The translations under genes and the position numbers were made by a program. A stretch of DNA of 45,934 nt from an uncultured Clostridia bacterium (GTDB taxonomy: Bacteria > Bacillota > Clostridia > UBA1381). The DNA is taken from contig CALXZP010000027.1 in NCBI GenBank assembly GCA_944393255.1, positions 1-45,934 on the forward strand. Direction: 5' to 3'. Shown in pieces: positions 1-8,285 of the stretch. Each line of letters opens with the position of its first letter. The stretch's first letter is position 1. Under the pieces are notes generated by a model. It saw only the letters and a list, made by a program, of their open reading frames with translations, ran no database searches and had not been told where the DNA came from.

Positions 1-185
1 CCTATATCGGTGAGCAGTCCCTTCGTTATTTCGTCGGGCATGGTGTAGCGCTGCGAAAGATACCGGAGCGAAGCGCCCAGTTCCCCGTGCGGACCTCCGT
101 ACTGTGTTGCTATTATGTTTGCAAGTCTCGGGTTCTTATTCTTTATCTTTATCGGGAATTCGAGAAACTTATTGTATGAAAACAT
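1..185 (-). CDS. cotJC: CotJC, manganese-catalase-like spore coat protein (3' end outside window)
   Basis: Only the first 61 codons lie in the window. The N-terminus (MFSYNKFLEFPIKIKN, then TQYGGPHGELGASLRYLSQR) is the typical opening of CotJC, a ferritin-like di-manganese catalase family protein packed into the inner spore coat. The start ATG overlaps the cotJB stop as TAATG, which indicates translational coupling in a cotJA-cotJB-cotJC operon, the order known from Bacillus and Clostridia. The metal ligands lie partly beyond the edge and cannot be checked. In the family, CotJC depends on CotJA and CotJB for coat assembly. The gene marks the organism as descended from spore formers; it does not prove that it sporulates. 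Confidence 0.93.
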   Translation of the reverse strand, partial: MFSYNKFLEFPIKIKNKNPRLANIIATQYGGPHGELGASLRYLSQRYTMPDEITKGLLTDI

Positions 186-439
186 TATGCATTCGCCTCC
201 TTTTCCCACGGCCACGGCTCGTCAAGCCATTTGAACGTCCCGAACCTCGCCGCACTGTACGCTTCCAGAGGACCGAAAGCTTCCTCGTATTCGCGCTTGA
301 GCTTCTTAAATTTTTCAACAAGCTCTTTGAACATCATGAACCCTTTTTTATCATCGGGGTGAGTATCAAGATAAAGCAGCATATCGTATGCCGCGAAATT
401 ATATTTTTGCAGCTCCAGAAGCTTCTCCTGTCTATTCAC
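185..439 (-). CDS. cotJB: CotJB spore coat protein
   Basis: This small protein carries the CotJB hallmarks: YLDTHPDD in the middle and DEPWPWE near the C-terminus. I place the start at the GTG at 439 (84 residues). A strong GGGGAGG lies 7 bases upstream of it, and the family core (RQEKLLELQ) begins there. An in-frame ATG at 484 would give 99 residues but lies inside cotJA and has no better ribosome site. With the GTG start the gene overlaps the last 8 bases of cotJA, and its stop overlaps the cotJC start. CotJB has no known enzyme activity; in the family it is a coat assembly partner of CotJC. Confidence 0.9.
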   Translation of the reverse strand: MNRQEKLLELQKYNFAAYDMLLYLDTHPDDKKGFMMFKELVEKFKKLKREYEEAFGPLEAYSAARFGTFKWLDEPWPWEKEANA

Positions 440-653
440 AAACGTTACCTCCCCATCTTTTGCATATCTTTCCGTATTCCCCAAGGCTCAGATCAAGCTC
501 GGGGAAAAGCGTTCCGCGCATAAGCGCCGTGTCGGTCTCGTATACGCATTCCAGCTCCTGCACCGGCACATAGCCGTAGCCTATGCAGCCGCAGGACGGA
601 TACGGACACGACGGAGCCTGCGGTTTGCTTCCTCCGCAATTGTTTTCTGCCAT
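432..653 (-). CDS. cotJA: CotJA spore coat protein
   Basis: A 73-residue protein with a Cys/Pro/Gly-rich N-terminus followed by the CotJA core: YVPVQELECVY, then a GTLFPELDLSL segment. CotJA is the first gene of the cotJ operon and is needed in related bacteria for CotJC to enter the coat. The last 8 bases overlap the GTG start of cotJB. Upstream, an AAAGGA lies about 11 bases before the ATG, a moderate ribosome site. A GAATATT at 707-713 (minus strand) resembles a sigma-E -35 element, which would fit mother-cell expression. No convincing -10 partner was found, so no promoter is called. Confidence 0.9.
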   Translation of the reverse strand: MAENNCGGSKPQAPSCPYPSCGCIGYGYVPVQELECVYETDTALMRGTLFPELDLSLGEYGKICKRWGGNVCE

Positions 654-751
654 ATCTCTTGTTCATTCCTTTCTGTTTTACTGTTTCGGATATATCCGTA
701 CTGTATAATATTCTTTCACGCATATTTTCGTGAACGCCGCGCCCGAGCAGA

Positions 752-796
752 AAAAGCACAGCCCGGCCGGGTTCTTTCCCGCCGGGCTGTGCTTTT
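752..796. terminator. Bidirectional Rho-independent terminator
   Basis: GC-rich hairpin pairing 756-767 with 781-792, extended by GGG/CCC around a 6-base loop. It is flanked by an A-run on the left and a T-run on the right, so it can act on either strand. It ends the small winged-helix gene at 802-996 and separates it from the cotJ operon. Confidence 0.85.
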
Positions 797-801
797 ACCG
801 T

Positions 802-996
802 TTACTTTGCTCTATACTCTACCTTTCCGTTCTCATATGCAGACAGTATGCCAGCTTCCGCCAATGCAGTAAGCTCGGCTTTGGCTGTTTCTGCGTCCGT
901 ACCATAACGCTTAGCATATATTTCCGGAGTGATAATATTTCCTTTGTTTTTTCTTAAATATTCTATAACTCTTTTCTGCCGCGCCGTCATGTCCAT
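802..996 (-). CDS. Small winged-helix DNA-binding protein
   Basis: A 64-residue protein that is almost entirely one winged-helix unit: ARQKRVIEYLRKN (helix 1), PEIYAKRYGTD (helix 2), AETAKAELTALAEAGIL (recognition helix) and a short wing ending at the C-terminus. The pattern resembles the DeoR/MarR-type HTH. There is no ligand or partner domain, so it may bind DNA alone or as a dimer. I start it at the ATG at 996, just behind AGGGAAAGG; a second ATG at 990 is equally plausible. The frame stays open upstream to 1254, but those residues look non-coding and overlap the GH43 gene. It has no clear operon partner and no assigned target. Confidence 0.65.
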   Translation of the reverse strand: MDMTARQKRVIEYLRKNKGNIITPEIYAKRYGTDAETAKAELTALAEAGILSAYENGKVEYRAK

Positions 997-1097
997 ATGC
1001 CTTTCCCTATATCCGAAGCCTTCACACGCGCTGTACAACACGCCGAGTATCGTTTCAAGACAGTAAATGACGATAAACGTTATATCATTATATATAT

Positions 1098-1160
1098 TTT
1101 CACTGTTCCGCAGTGAAATAAACGCACAGCAGCCGCCCGCGGTTACCGCGGACGGCTGCT
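1098..1160 (-). terminator. Double hairpin downstream of the GH43 gene
   Basis: Two adjacent hairpins follow the GH43 stop codon at 1172 on the minus strand. The first pairs 1128-1142 with 1146-1160 (15 bp with one G-U pair, 3-base loop). The second is an 8 bp stem around the loop at 1106-1110, followed by an AT-rich stretch. Together they probably end the GH3-GH43 transcript. Confidence 0.7.
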
Positions 1161-1171
1161 TGTTATTCTTT

Positions 1172-2662
1172 TTAAAACGGTCTGCCATAGCTCGGCCAGT
1201 CTCCCGGCATGTCTTTATACCGGGTGAACGTGAACGCGTCGAATTCACATTCACCGTAAGACACGATCTCGAAAAACAGCTTCTGCTTTCCGGTCACATC
1301 AAACATCATCCTCGCGCCAACCCATTTAAAATCGCCCGTCTCGGGAGTGTACACCTCCACTATCGAATCAAGGTTATCGGCGCTGCCGGTGCATACCCTC
1401 ATCGTTGCACGGCTGCCCTTAATGCGCACAAACATATGCGTGGGCGGCTCGTCTCCGAAGTCTATATACTTAAATCCTACCGTAGATCTCATCCTCAGAC
1501 CCACTACCGGCGCCGACGGGTTGTTTTTGTCGTATACAGGCTTGATATATACAGGATCATTGCCGTACGACGGGTCTATATAGCACGCATAGCCTGCTGA
1601 TATGATATCATAGGCGTTCAGACCGTTTACGTGCGCGCCCTGAGAGGTCATTTCAACCTCCGTACAGCCGCACGGGTCTCCGAACCTGTCGTACTTTATA
1701 CGTCCCAGATATAGCTCGCCGTTTTTGCCCATAGCCGCTTCTATCGGCTCAAGCATGGCCTGGCGCGCGTAGTCCGAGCCGCTGCCTGTGCCGCGGTGGT
1801 AGAACACATACCACTGTCCGTTTATTTCCGCAATGCTGCCGTGGTTGTTGCTCTTTTTATATGCGCGGTATTTTTTGCCGTCCCAATTGGTTATCACCTC
1901 TCCGGTATTGGCTATCAGCGTTCCGCCGTGCACCCATCCGGACAGCGGCGAATCGCTGTACGCATAATCGAGATACGCGTTACAGCTCGGGTCTCTGCCC
2001 TGCTCCGGATCGCCCTTCATGTCGCGCTTGCTGTAGATGAATACATACTTCCCGAACACCTTCCTTATGGACGCCGCCTCAAAATAGCTGAACTCATCGT
2101 CTATATTCTCGGTATCCCACAGATTATCGCGGTAGCCGCAGTGCGGTATCATGTTCGTTACGAGCGTTCCTTCCTTTATCGTTGCCATATCGTCGTTTAT
2201 CTCGGCGGCATAGCATTTTTTGAACCCCCAGTACGCATAGCAGCGGCCGTCGTCATCTACCAGCACGCCTATATCGAAGCCGAAATCCGTTTTGCGCGGG
2301 TTCTCGAACGGACCTGCGGGCGACTTGCTTTCCGCCACCCATATCTCCATTCCCTTGTGCATCGCGATATACATATAGTATGTGTCGCCCTTTTTCACCA
2401 CGTCGGGCGCATAGAGTATGTCGCGGTAGGTTTCAAACGCGACTCCGTCGCAGCGCCAGTCGGTAAGGTCGGTACACGGCGCGGACCACACAACGTAGTC
2501 CCTGCCGCAGTACTGGTTCCTTTCCGTATCGTGCGAGCCATACACATACACGCGCTTTTCGCCCTTGTACTCAAAAACTCTCGGCTCGCCGTCGGGCACA
2601 TGCTCCCACAGTGGCATGTAAGGATTTGCGCCCTTTATATATTGCTTTAAAATTCCTTCCAT
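1172..2662 (-). CDS. Glycoside hydrolase family 43, cytosolic
   Basis: A 496-residue enzyme without signal peptide. The N-terminal ~330 residues form the five-bladed GH43 propeller. Likely catalytic residues are Asp24 (in HVPDGEPRVF, general base), Asp130 (FGFDIGVLVDDDG, pKa modulator) and Glu195 (FSYFEAASIRK, general acid). The C-terminal ~150 residues are a beta-sandwich resembling a family-6-type carbohydrate-binding fold. Expected activity is beta-xylosidase or alpha-L-arabinofuranosidase on imported oligosaccharides; the sequence does not say which. I prefer the ATG at 2662, with GGAG 11 bases upstream. A GTG at 2674, overlapping the GH3 stop, leaves no room for a ribosome site. It lies 8 bases behind the GH3 gene and is surely cotranscribed with it. 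Confidence 0.9.
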   Translation of the reverse strand: MEGILKQYIKGANPYMPLWEHVPDGEPRVFEYKGEKRVYVYGSHDTERNQYCGRDYVVWSAPCTDLTDWRCDGVAFETYRDILYAPDVVKKGDTYYMYIAMHKGMEIWVAESKSPAGPFENPRKTDFGFDIGVLVDDDGRCYAYWGFKKCYAAEINDDMATIKEGTLVTNMIPHCGYRDNLWDTENIDDEFSYFEAASIRKVFGKYVFIYSKRDMKGDPEQGRDPSCNAYLDYAYSDSPLSGWVHGGTLIANTGEVITNWDGKKYRAYKKSNNHGSIAEINGQWYVFYHRGTGSGSDYARQAMLEPIEAAMGKNGELYLGRIKYDRFGDPCGCTEVEMTSQGAHVNGLNAYDIISAGYACYIDPSYGNDPVYIKPVYDKNNPSAPVVGLRMRSTVGFKYIDFGDEPPTHMFVRIKGSRATMRVCTGSADNLDSIVEVYTPETGDFKWVGARMMFDVTGKQKLFFEIVSYGECEFDAFTFTRYKDMPGDWPSYGRPF

Positions 2663-2670
2663 CCGGTGTC

Positions 2671-5600
2671 TCACTCCGTATACTTAAGTGTTATATAATC
2701 TATGTTGCCGCAGTAGCTTCCTTCGGTCCCATCGGTGTTATAGGTATTGAGCAGCACGAACAGTCCGTAAGTTCCCTCCGGCGCACTGCCGACCTCGGCG
2801 GTATTCGTTTTGAAATCGCTCCATGTTCCGGCTACTGTTTCAAGCGGGGTCATTCCGAGAATACTGTAGTCATTTAGCAGCGCGGCTATATCCTCCTTGC
2901 TGCTTTCGGTATCAAACGTGCCCTGCTCCAGCGCGTAAACGCTTGCGGTAACGTTATCCCCGGCCGTATCTCTGACGCCGGCGACTATATCCACGGCGCT
3001 CAGACCTGTGGTATTATGCAGTCCGAAATAGAATATATCGCCGTTCTTAGTTTTATGTATGCACACGCCTTCGCTCGCGGCGCTGTCATCTTTTTGTTCG
3101 GCACTGTTTACCCATGACTTTTCAAAATCCTCAAACTCGAGCTTCACGCTCCCTGTTACCGGGTCTTCCTCGACCGGAGGCGTCGGTTCCTCCGGCTCCG
3201 AAACGCCCTCGCCCTCGTAATCCACCACTATCATGTAGAAGGATTCCTTCGTCTGAGGCTGGATATAGATAAGGTTTTCCATATCATCGGTCGTAACGGT
3301 CAGCGTTTGGATATTCTTGTTCCCTGCGCCGCCCATGAGTCCCAGCTCTTTTCCTTCCTTTGAGCCGTCGGCCTGCGCTATCCTCATTTTCCTGTTGCTT
3401 TCGGCCGAGTCGAAGAATACTGTCACCGTTGCCTTCTCATAGCAGTCGAACGGTCTGAAATAAACGTTTGCCTGCTGAGTGTTGCCCTTGCCGCCCTGGA
3501 AGCCTCCGGTGAGAGTATACTTGTTTCCGTCATACTCTGCCGAATAATTCACATCGGAAATAACGTTGAACGAGCCGTAGCCGCCCAGTCCGTTCACTTC
3601 CTCTATCGCCTCTCCGGACGCGACCGCGCCGAGCCTTGCATACTTGGGATCGGACAGGTCGTAGACAACGTGCGCCGGCGGCTTAACTATCGTATCGCTT
3701 ACCGTTTCGGACAGCGCCTCCGAACCGCTGACCGCACGCACCTCTATAACGTCGCCGTAAGCGAGATTTTCGAGTTTTATCGTCTGGTCGTTATACATAT
3801 CCGCCTCAGCGGTATGCGGCGTTTCTTCGCCGTTCACGGACACGATTATATCCGCCTGCGGCTCATCCTCGTCGCCGTTATACGTAACGGTTATGTCAGC
3901 GTTCCTGTACCAGTCGGGCGTTATCACCGCCGTGTATGCATACTCGCCGTCCTTGAGATGGTCGCGTACCGCCGCCATGTCAGCCTTAGCCTTATCGAGT
4001 ATGCCGTCGAGCGCGGCCGCATCTACCTCGTTCTCTATAGCTGTGCGCGCCTCATTGTATATCTCTGTCAGATCTGCCCAGAAGTCCTCTCTGTAATCGT
4101 CCGCGCTGTAGCCGCTGTACGCTTCTTCGAGACTGCTTATATATTCCGCTCTTACCGCGCTCGGGATCGCGTCCTGAAGCTCGCAGACTACCGGGAACTG
4201 AGCCGTTTTTGTAACTCCGTCCACAGTTACCGACGCGGTTATAGTCGCCACGCCTTCCTTTATCCCGGCGCTTACAGTGCCGTCATCCGCAGCGGCCGCT
4301 ACCTCACTGTCGGATGAAGTGTATACCACCTGAGCGTTTTCAAGCTCGTATTCGGTCTCGTCGGTCATCACTGCCGAAAGCTGCGGCGAAACAGTCTTTA
4401 TAGCCGCCGTAGAATTTGTTTCCGAGCTGTACGCGCCCGTAACGGTTATGCCCGTAGGCACGGCGTACACCGTCTTCAGCTTGCTCTCAAGCTCGCCGCT
4501 TACCCGTATCTGCGCCGAATTTGTCCTGTCGGTCACATTCGCTCCCGCATATACCGTATATTCGCCGTTCGGGATATAATTCTTTGCCTCAGTCTCGCTC
4601 CAGCGCGCAAGGTCGTTCGTGTCTATCTCTATCTCGACCGTCTTGGTCTCGCCCGCGGCAACAGCCACTCTGTCGAAGCCCAAAAGCTGCTGAAGCGGAA
4701 GCTCTGTACCGTCGCCGTCGGCATGGCTCAGGTAAACCTGGACTATCTCCTCGCCGTCCACAGCGCCGCCCTCGGACATAGCCGCCTTTGCCATCGGCTC
4801 CATATCGTCGTTCCAGAGCATCACCTTAGCGCCCGCCGGAGCCGCTATCTCTACCGGAACTCCCGCCGTTACGCTCATGTTTTCGCTCACTTCCAGCGAT
4901 TTGAGAACGCCGCCGCTGTAACGCGCCGTGTACGCCTTTGCCGTTCCGGTCTTATCCGGGGTAAGCGTTGCCTTTGCGCCCGCGCCGCCGTTTCCGCTGT
5001 TGGTAACGTCCACGCTCACCTTGAACGTGCCGCCCGCGCTTACGTCCGTTTTATCGACCGTAAGATTTGAATATGTATATTTCGTGTATGAGAGACCGTA
5101 GCCGAACGGATACTGCGGCTCGCCGCCGTAGTACATATACGTTCTGCCCGGCCATGTAAGTTCGCCGTTTTCACCGCGTTCCTGCGGAAGCGAATAATCG
5201 CCCGTTTCCCATACTATATCCGTAGTGCCGTTCGTATCCTTTGACGTTGTTCTCGTGCCGTTGACCGTCATTATATCCAGGTCGGCCGGGTCGTACCAGG
5301 TGGTCGAAAGCTTGCCCGACGGGTTCACCTCGCCGGAAAGTATCCTGCCGAGTGCCGTTCCCTGACGCTGACCGTTATACGACGTCCAGAGTATGGCGGC
5401 GCACTTATCCTCGAACGGATCCACGTTTATCTGACCGCTCGTTGACATAGCCACTACCGTCTTATCCGGATACACGTCGCAGAGCTCTTGAACATGCGAT
5501 TCATGCTCCGGGAGGTCTATCGTATCCCTGTCGTGCGACTCGGACGCATCCTGCTCGCCCAGACCCTCCTGCTTCGGTATAGTAGCCGCGTAAGCGATTA

Positions 5601-7911
5601 TAACGTCCGCCTCGTCAAGCTCCTGCTTATGGTCGGCAACAGCAAAATCCTTTATCTCTGCGCTCGCGGATATGCAGAGATCCGCCGTAGCGTTATAGCC
5701 GCCGTCGGCTCCGGTGTATTCGCCCTCGCATACGGCGAACGTGCTTTCATCCGCCGTCGGCTGCGACTTTATTGAAGCCACCTGCGGGCCGCCGTCGCCG
5801 TTCTCGCTGTAGGATATGTTGAGCGAGCCGCCGTAGAGCGTACCTACCGCCATTTCCACCTTTACGGACGTGACCTTGCTGAAATCAACGTCTCTTATGA
5901 CCGCGCTCGCTGCCGGCGTAACGTTTATAAACTGACCATCCTTTAGCTCCATGCCCTTTACATTTTCAGCCTTTGACAGATCGAGCTTCGTCTCGGAGCT
6001 TCCCTTTACGAGCGTTATGCTCTTTACGTTATAGAGCGGCGTCGTGTCCGAAACCGAACCTATAAGCTCCGTTTGCGCGCCCAGCTTGCCCAGCTCCTCC
6101 GTTATACCCTCTATCGGGGTAACGGTGTCCTCGGGCGAGCTTGAATAGTCGCCCAGAACGAGCTTATCGGCAAACGAACCGACTACGGCGACCTTTTCAA
6201 CGTCCGGGCTGACCGGAAGTATACCGTCGTTTTTGAGCAGTACCCAGCTTTCCTCCGCCGCCTGCTCCGCAAGCGCAACGCTCTGCGCCGTTTCGATATC
6301 GTCCTCCGTATACGTCCTGAACGTTGTGGTATCGTCAAATTCACCCGTTCTGAATCTTTGCAGGAATATCCTGAACACGGCTATATCCAGCTCATCCTCC
6401 GATAACCAGCCGTTTTCGACCGCCTCAACTCCGTATTTTGTGTTGATCGTTCCGCAGTCCATCTCATTTCCGGCCGCTATTGAAAGCGCCACCGTTTCAG
6501 CCTGGGCTATCTCCGAAAGCGGTCTGTCGTCGCCGAGCGCGTTGAACATCGCCCTCTTGAATGCGTTGCCGTTGAGGTTTGAGACCGCGCCGCAGTCCGC
6601 CACCACAAAGCCGCCGAAGCCCCAGCTCCTTCTGAGCATACCGGTCAGTATATTCTCGTTCGCCGGCATGGGGATATAATCCCAGAGCTTTTCGCCGTTC
6701 CTCGTAACGGTCGTGGCGTTATACGAGCTCATGACAGCAGCCGGATCCGACTCCTCAACTATGTTTTGGAACGCAGCCGCGTAATAATCGCGCAGCTCCG
6801 ATTCCGTCATCTCCGAGGTGCCGCGCTGACGCTCCGATTCACAGTTGTTGGCAAGGAAATGCTTGACTGTGGAGATGGTCTTGATATACTTCTCATCCCC
6901 GCCCTGCATACCCTGAACGAACGCGTTTCCAAGCTGAGTCGTCAGGTAGGTATCCTCGCCGAGGCTCTCCTCGTTTCGTCCCCAGCGCGGGTCGCGCGCC
7001 ATATTTATCGTGGGCGACCAATAGTTGAGGTCGTAGCGGCTGTTCTTGGCTCTCGCCTCCGTTGCTATGACCTCCGCCTCCTGCCCGTACAGCTCAACGT
7101 CCCACGTGTTTGACATCGCAAGCGATACCGGGAACGAGGTCGCCTTGCCCTGGCGCGCAACGCCGTGCGCCGCCTCGCGCCAGTAGTAATAGCCCGAAAC
7201 TCCGAGCCGCGCTATCGCGGGCGTATTATAGCCGAGCTGTGATATCTTTTCTTCAAGCGTCATACGCGCAACAAGATCCGCCGCGCGCTCCTCAAAGCTG
7301 AGGCTCTCGTTCTGGTACGGCAGTATGAACCGCGTCCCGTCCATCGGGTAAACGCCCACCGCCGCTATATCCGGACACCATGCGCTTGACGTTCCGTCTA
7401 TGGTTATGGTATGCGTACCCGGCGCGAGCGTTCCGCAGTCCACCGCGTAGGCGACGCCGCCCGTGCCCTCGGCAGCAAAGCTCGGGCTGACGTACGCTCC
7501 CCCGTCAACTCCGAGGTTTACCGTGCCCGACTTCGTGACCAGTATAAAAGTGAAATAATTCGTTTCCTCCTCGACGTACACCTTAAAGGTGAACGGCTTT
7601 CCCTTATATCCGACATAGTCCACAACGCCCTCATATTTGAGCGTTTCGCCGAACACGTCAACGGCCGCCTGCGAGCGTTCGTCCTCCGCTTTAAGCGTTA
7701 TCGTGCCCTTTTTGGACGAGCCGTCGTCATACTGCGCCTCCTTCGTTCCCTTTTCGATAACGCCGTCATTATACAGCTGCGTTGCTGTGACCGTAAAGCC
7801 GCCGCCCACGGGATAATAGCCGCCGTCCGTATCGTAGGCGGCGTACGCCATCGGCGCGCAGACCGACAGTGTGACCGCCGCCGCTGACAATGCGCTTATG
7901 ATCCGTTTCAT
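2671..7911 (-). CDS. Secreted multi-domain glycoside hydrolase family 3 (xylosidase/glucosidase type)
   Basis: A 1746-residue exported enzyme, roughly twice the usual GH3 length. Order seen: signal peptide to about residue 24; a beta-sandwich module at 40-190; GH3 barrel at 205-510 with KHFLANN (Lys350-His351) and the nucleophile Asp439 in VVADCGAV; GH3 alpha/beta domain at 555-870, interrupted at about 635-760 by a beta-rich insert, with ESHDRDTIDLP (Glu791, likely acid/base); a fibronectin-III-like domain at ~960-1130; a bacterial Ig-like segment; a helical stretch; and two C-terminal beta-sandwich modules, the last ending in NIDYITLKYTE. GGAGG lies 6 bases before the ATG. Known relatives are beta-xylosidases and beta-glucosidases. 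The first gene of a two-gene unit with the GH43, so hemicellulose side chains or xylan are likely targets. Confidence 0.9.
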   Translation of the reverse strand: MKRIISALSAAAVTLSVCAPMAYAAYDTDGGYYPVGGGFTVTATQLYNDGVIEKGTKEAQYDDGSSKKGTITLKAEDERSQAAVDVFGETLKYEGVVDYVGYKGKPFTFKVYVEEETNYFTFILVTKSGTVNLGVDGGAYVSPSFAAEGTGGVAYAVDCGTLAPGTHTITIDGTSSAWCPDIAAVGVYPMDGTRFILPYQNESLSFEERAADLVARMTLEEKISQLGYNTPAIARLGVSGYYYWREAAHGVARQGKATSFPVSLAMSNTWDVELYGQEAEVIATEARAKNSRYDLNYWSPTINMARDPRWGRNEESLGEDTYLTTQLGNAFVQGMQGGDEKYIKTISTVKHFLANNCESERQRGTSEMTESELRDYYAAAFQNIVEESDPAAVMSSYNATTVTRNGEKLWDYIPMPANENILTGMLRRSWGFGGFVVADCGAVSNLNGNAFKRAMFNALGDDRPLSEIAQAETVALSIAAGNEMDCGTINTKYGVEAVENGWLSEDELDIAVFRIFLQRFRTGEFDDTTTFRTYTEDDIETAQSVALAEQAAEESWVLLKNDGILPVSPDVEKVAVVGSFADKLVLGDYSSSPEDTVTPIEGITEELGKLGAQTELIGSVSDTTPLYNVKSITLVKGSSETKLDLSKAENVKGMELKDGQFINVTPAASAVIRDVDFSKVTSVKVEMAVGTLYGGSLNISYSENGDGGPQVASIKSQPTADESTFAVCEGEYTGADGGYNATADLCISASAEIKDFAVADHKQELDEADVIIAYAATIPKQEGLGEQDASESHDRDTIDLPEHESHVQELCDVYPDKTVVAMSTSGQINVDPFEDKCAAILWTSYNGQRQGTALGRILSGEVNPSGKLSTTWYDPADLDIMTVNGTRTTSKDTNGTTDIVWETGDYSLPQERGENGELTWPGRTYMYYGGEPQYPFGYGLSYTKYTYSNLTVDKTDVSAGGTFKVSVDVTNSGNGGAGAKATLTPDKTGTAKAYTARYSGGVLKSLEVSENMSVTAGVPVEIAAPAGAKVMLWNDDMEPMAKAAMSEGGAVDGEEIVQVYLSHADGDGTELPLQQLLGFDRVAVAAGETKTVEIEIDTNDLARWSETEAKNYIPNGEYTVYAGANVTDRTNSAQIRVSGELESKLKTVYAVPTGITVTGAYSSETNSTAAIKTVSPQLSAVMTDETEYELENAQVVYTSSDSEVAAAADDGTVSAGIKEGVATITASVTVDGVTKTAQFPVVCELQDAIPSAVRAEYISSLEEAYSGYSADDYREDFWADLTEIYNEARTAIENEVDAAALDGILDKAKADMAAVRDHLKDGEYAYTAVITPDWYRNADITVTYNGDEDEPQADIIVSVNGEETPHTAEADMYNDQTIKLENLAYGDVIEVRAVSGSEALSETVSDTIVKPPAHVVYDLSDPKYARLGAVASGEAIEEVNGLGGYGSFNVISDVNYSAEYDGNKYTLTGGFQGGKGNTQQANVYFRPFDCYEKATVTVFFDSAESNRKMRIAQADGSKEGKELGLMGGAGNKNIQTLTVTTDDMENLIYIQPQTKESFYMIVVDYEGEGVSEPEEPTPPVEEDPVTGSVKLEFEDFEKSWVNSAEQKDDSAASEGVCIHKTKNGDIFYFGLHNTTGLSAVDIVAGVRDTAGDNVTASVYALEQGTFDTESSKEDIAALLNDYSILGMTPLETVAGTWSDFKTNTAEVGSAPEGTYGLFVLLNTYNTDGTEGSYCGNIDYITLKYTE

Positions 7912-7950
7912 AAATATCCTCCGTCCTCTCCATGCTTATTTTTTTACGGC

Positions 7951-7968
7951 GCGGAGCACGCGCTCCGC
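7951..7968 (-). other. Hairpin in the GH3 leader
   Basis: A perfect 7 bp GC stem with a 4-base loop lies 40-57 bases upstream of the GH3 start codon. No T-run follows it on the minus strand, so it is not a terminator. It may protect the mRNA 5' end. A CATAAT at about 7986-7991 is a possible -10 box, but its -35 region is poor. Confidence 0.4.
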
Positions 7969-8010
7969 CTCCGTTCATACGATTATGTAAACAATGTCCG
8001 CTTACAGAAA

Positions 8011-8040
8011 TCCCGTATGCGGAACGAGCCGCATACGGGA
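8011..8040 (-). terminator. Terminator of the small secreted-protein operon
   Basis: Perfect 12 bp stem (8011-8022 with 8029-8040) and a 6-base loop, 50 bases beyond the stop of the 58-residue gene. On the minus strand it is followed by TTTCTGT, a weak U-tract. It separates that operon from the GH3 gene. Confidence 0.65.
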
Positions 8041-8089
8041 TAAGCGGTTATGATCTATGTGGAAAAGATCATTTGCAAAATATTATTGA

Positions 8090-8266
8090 TCAGAATGTCC
8101 ATTCTACCGACTGGAACGATACGCTTCTGTCATTGAACTGATTATTTATTTCAGCTTTAGCCATATCCTCCGCACTCTGCTGCTGGACTATGCCCGAATT
8201 GTCTGTCAGTACATCCTGTTCAAATTCCGATATTTTCATTTCCGGCTCAAGATAATTTTTCTTCAT
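8090..8266 (-). CDS. 58-residue peptide of unknown function
   Basis: A short gene: ATG at 8266, TGA at 8090-8092, with a strong GGAGGTG about 9 bases upstream of the start. The product opens MKKNYLEPEMKISEFEQDVL followed by TDNSG, then a Gln/Glu/Asn-rich tail ending in VEWTF. The opening pattern (MKK-Y--PE----F---DVLT-S) matches a class of small Firmicutes proteins that I know only as hypotheticals. It has no signal peptide, membrane segment or cysteine. It starts 19 bases after the stop of the upstream 455-residue secreted protein, so the two are almost certainly one transcript, ended by the hairpin at 8011-8040. A leader-peptide-like role is conceivable, but no modifying enzyme is nearby. 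Function unknown. Confidence 0.75.
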   Translation of the reverse strand: MKKNYLEPEMKISEFEQDVLTDNSGIVQQQSAEDMAKAEINNQFNDRSVSFQSVEWTF

Positions 8267-8285
8267 ATCCTAAAACACCTCCGTA

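Noticed and set aside
690..713. Sigma-E promoter of the cotJ operon
   Set aside because: GAATATT at 707-713 (minus strand) fits the -35, but no good -10 follows at the right spacing. Biologically expected, not supported well enough to list.
7945..7970. Terminator or riboswitch before GH3
   Set aside because: The hairpin has no T-run on the coding strand and no known aptamer pattern.
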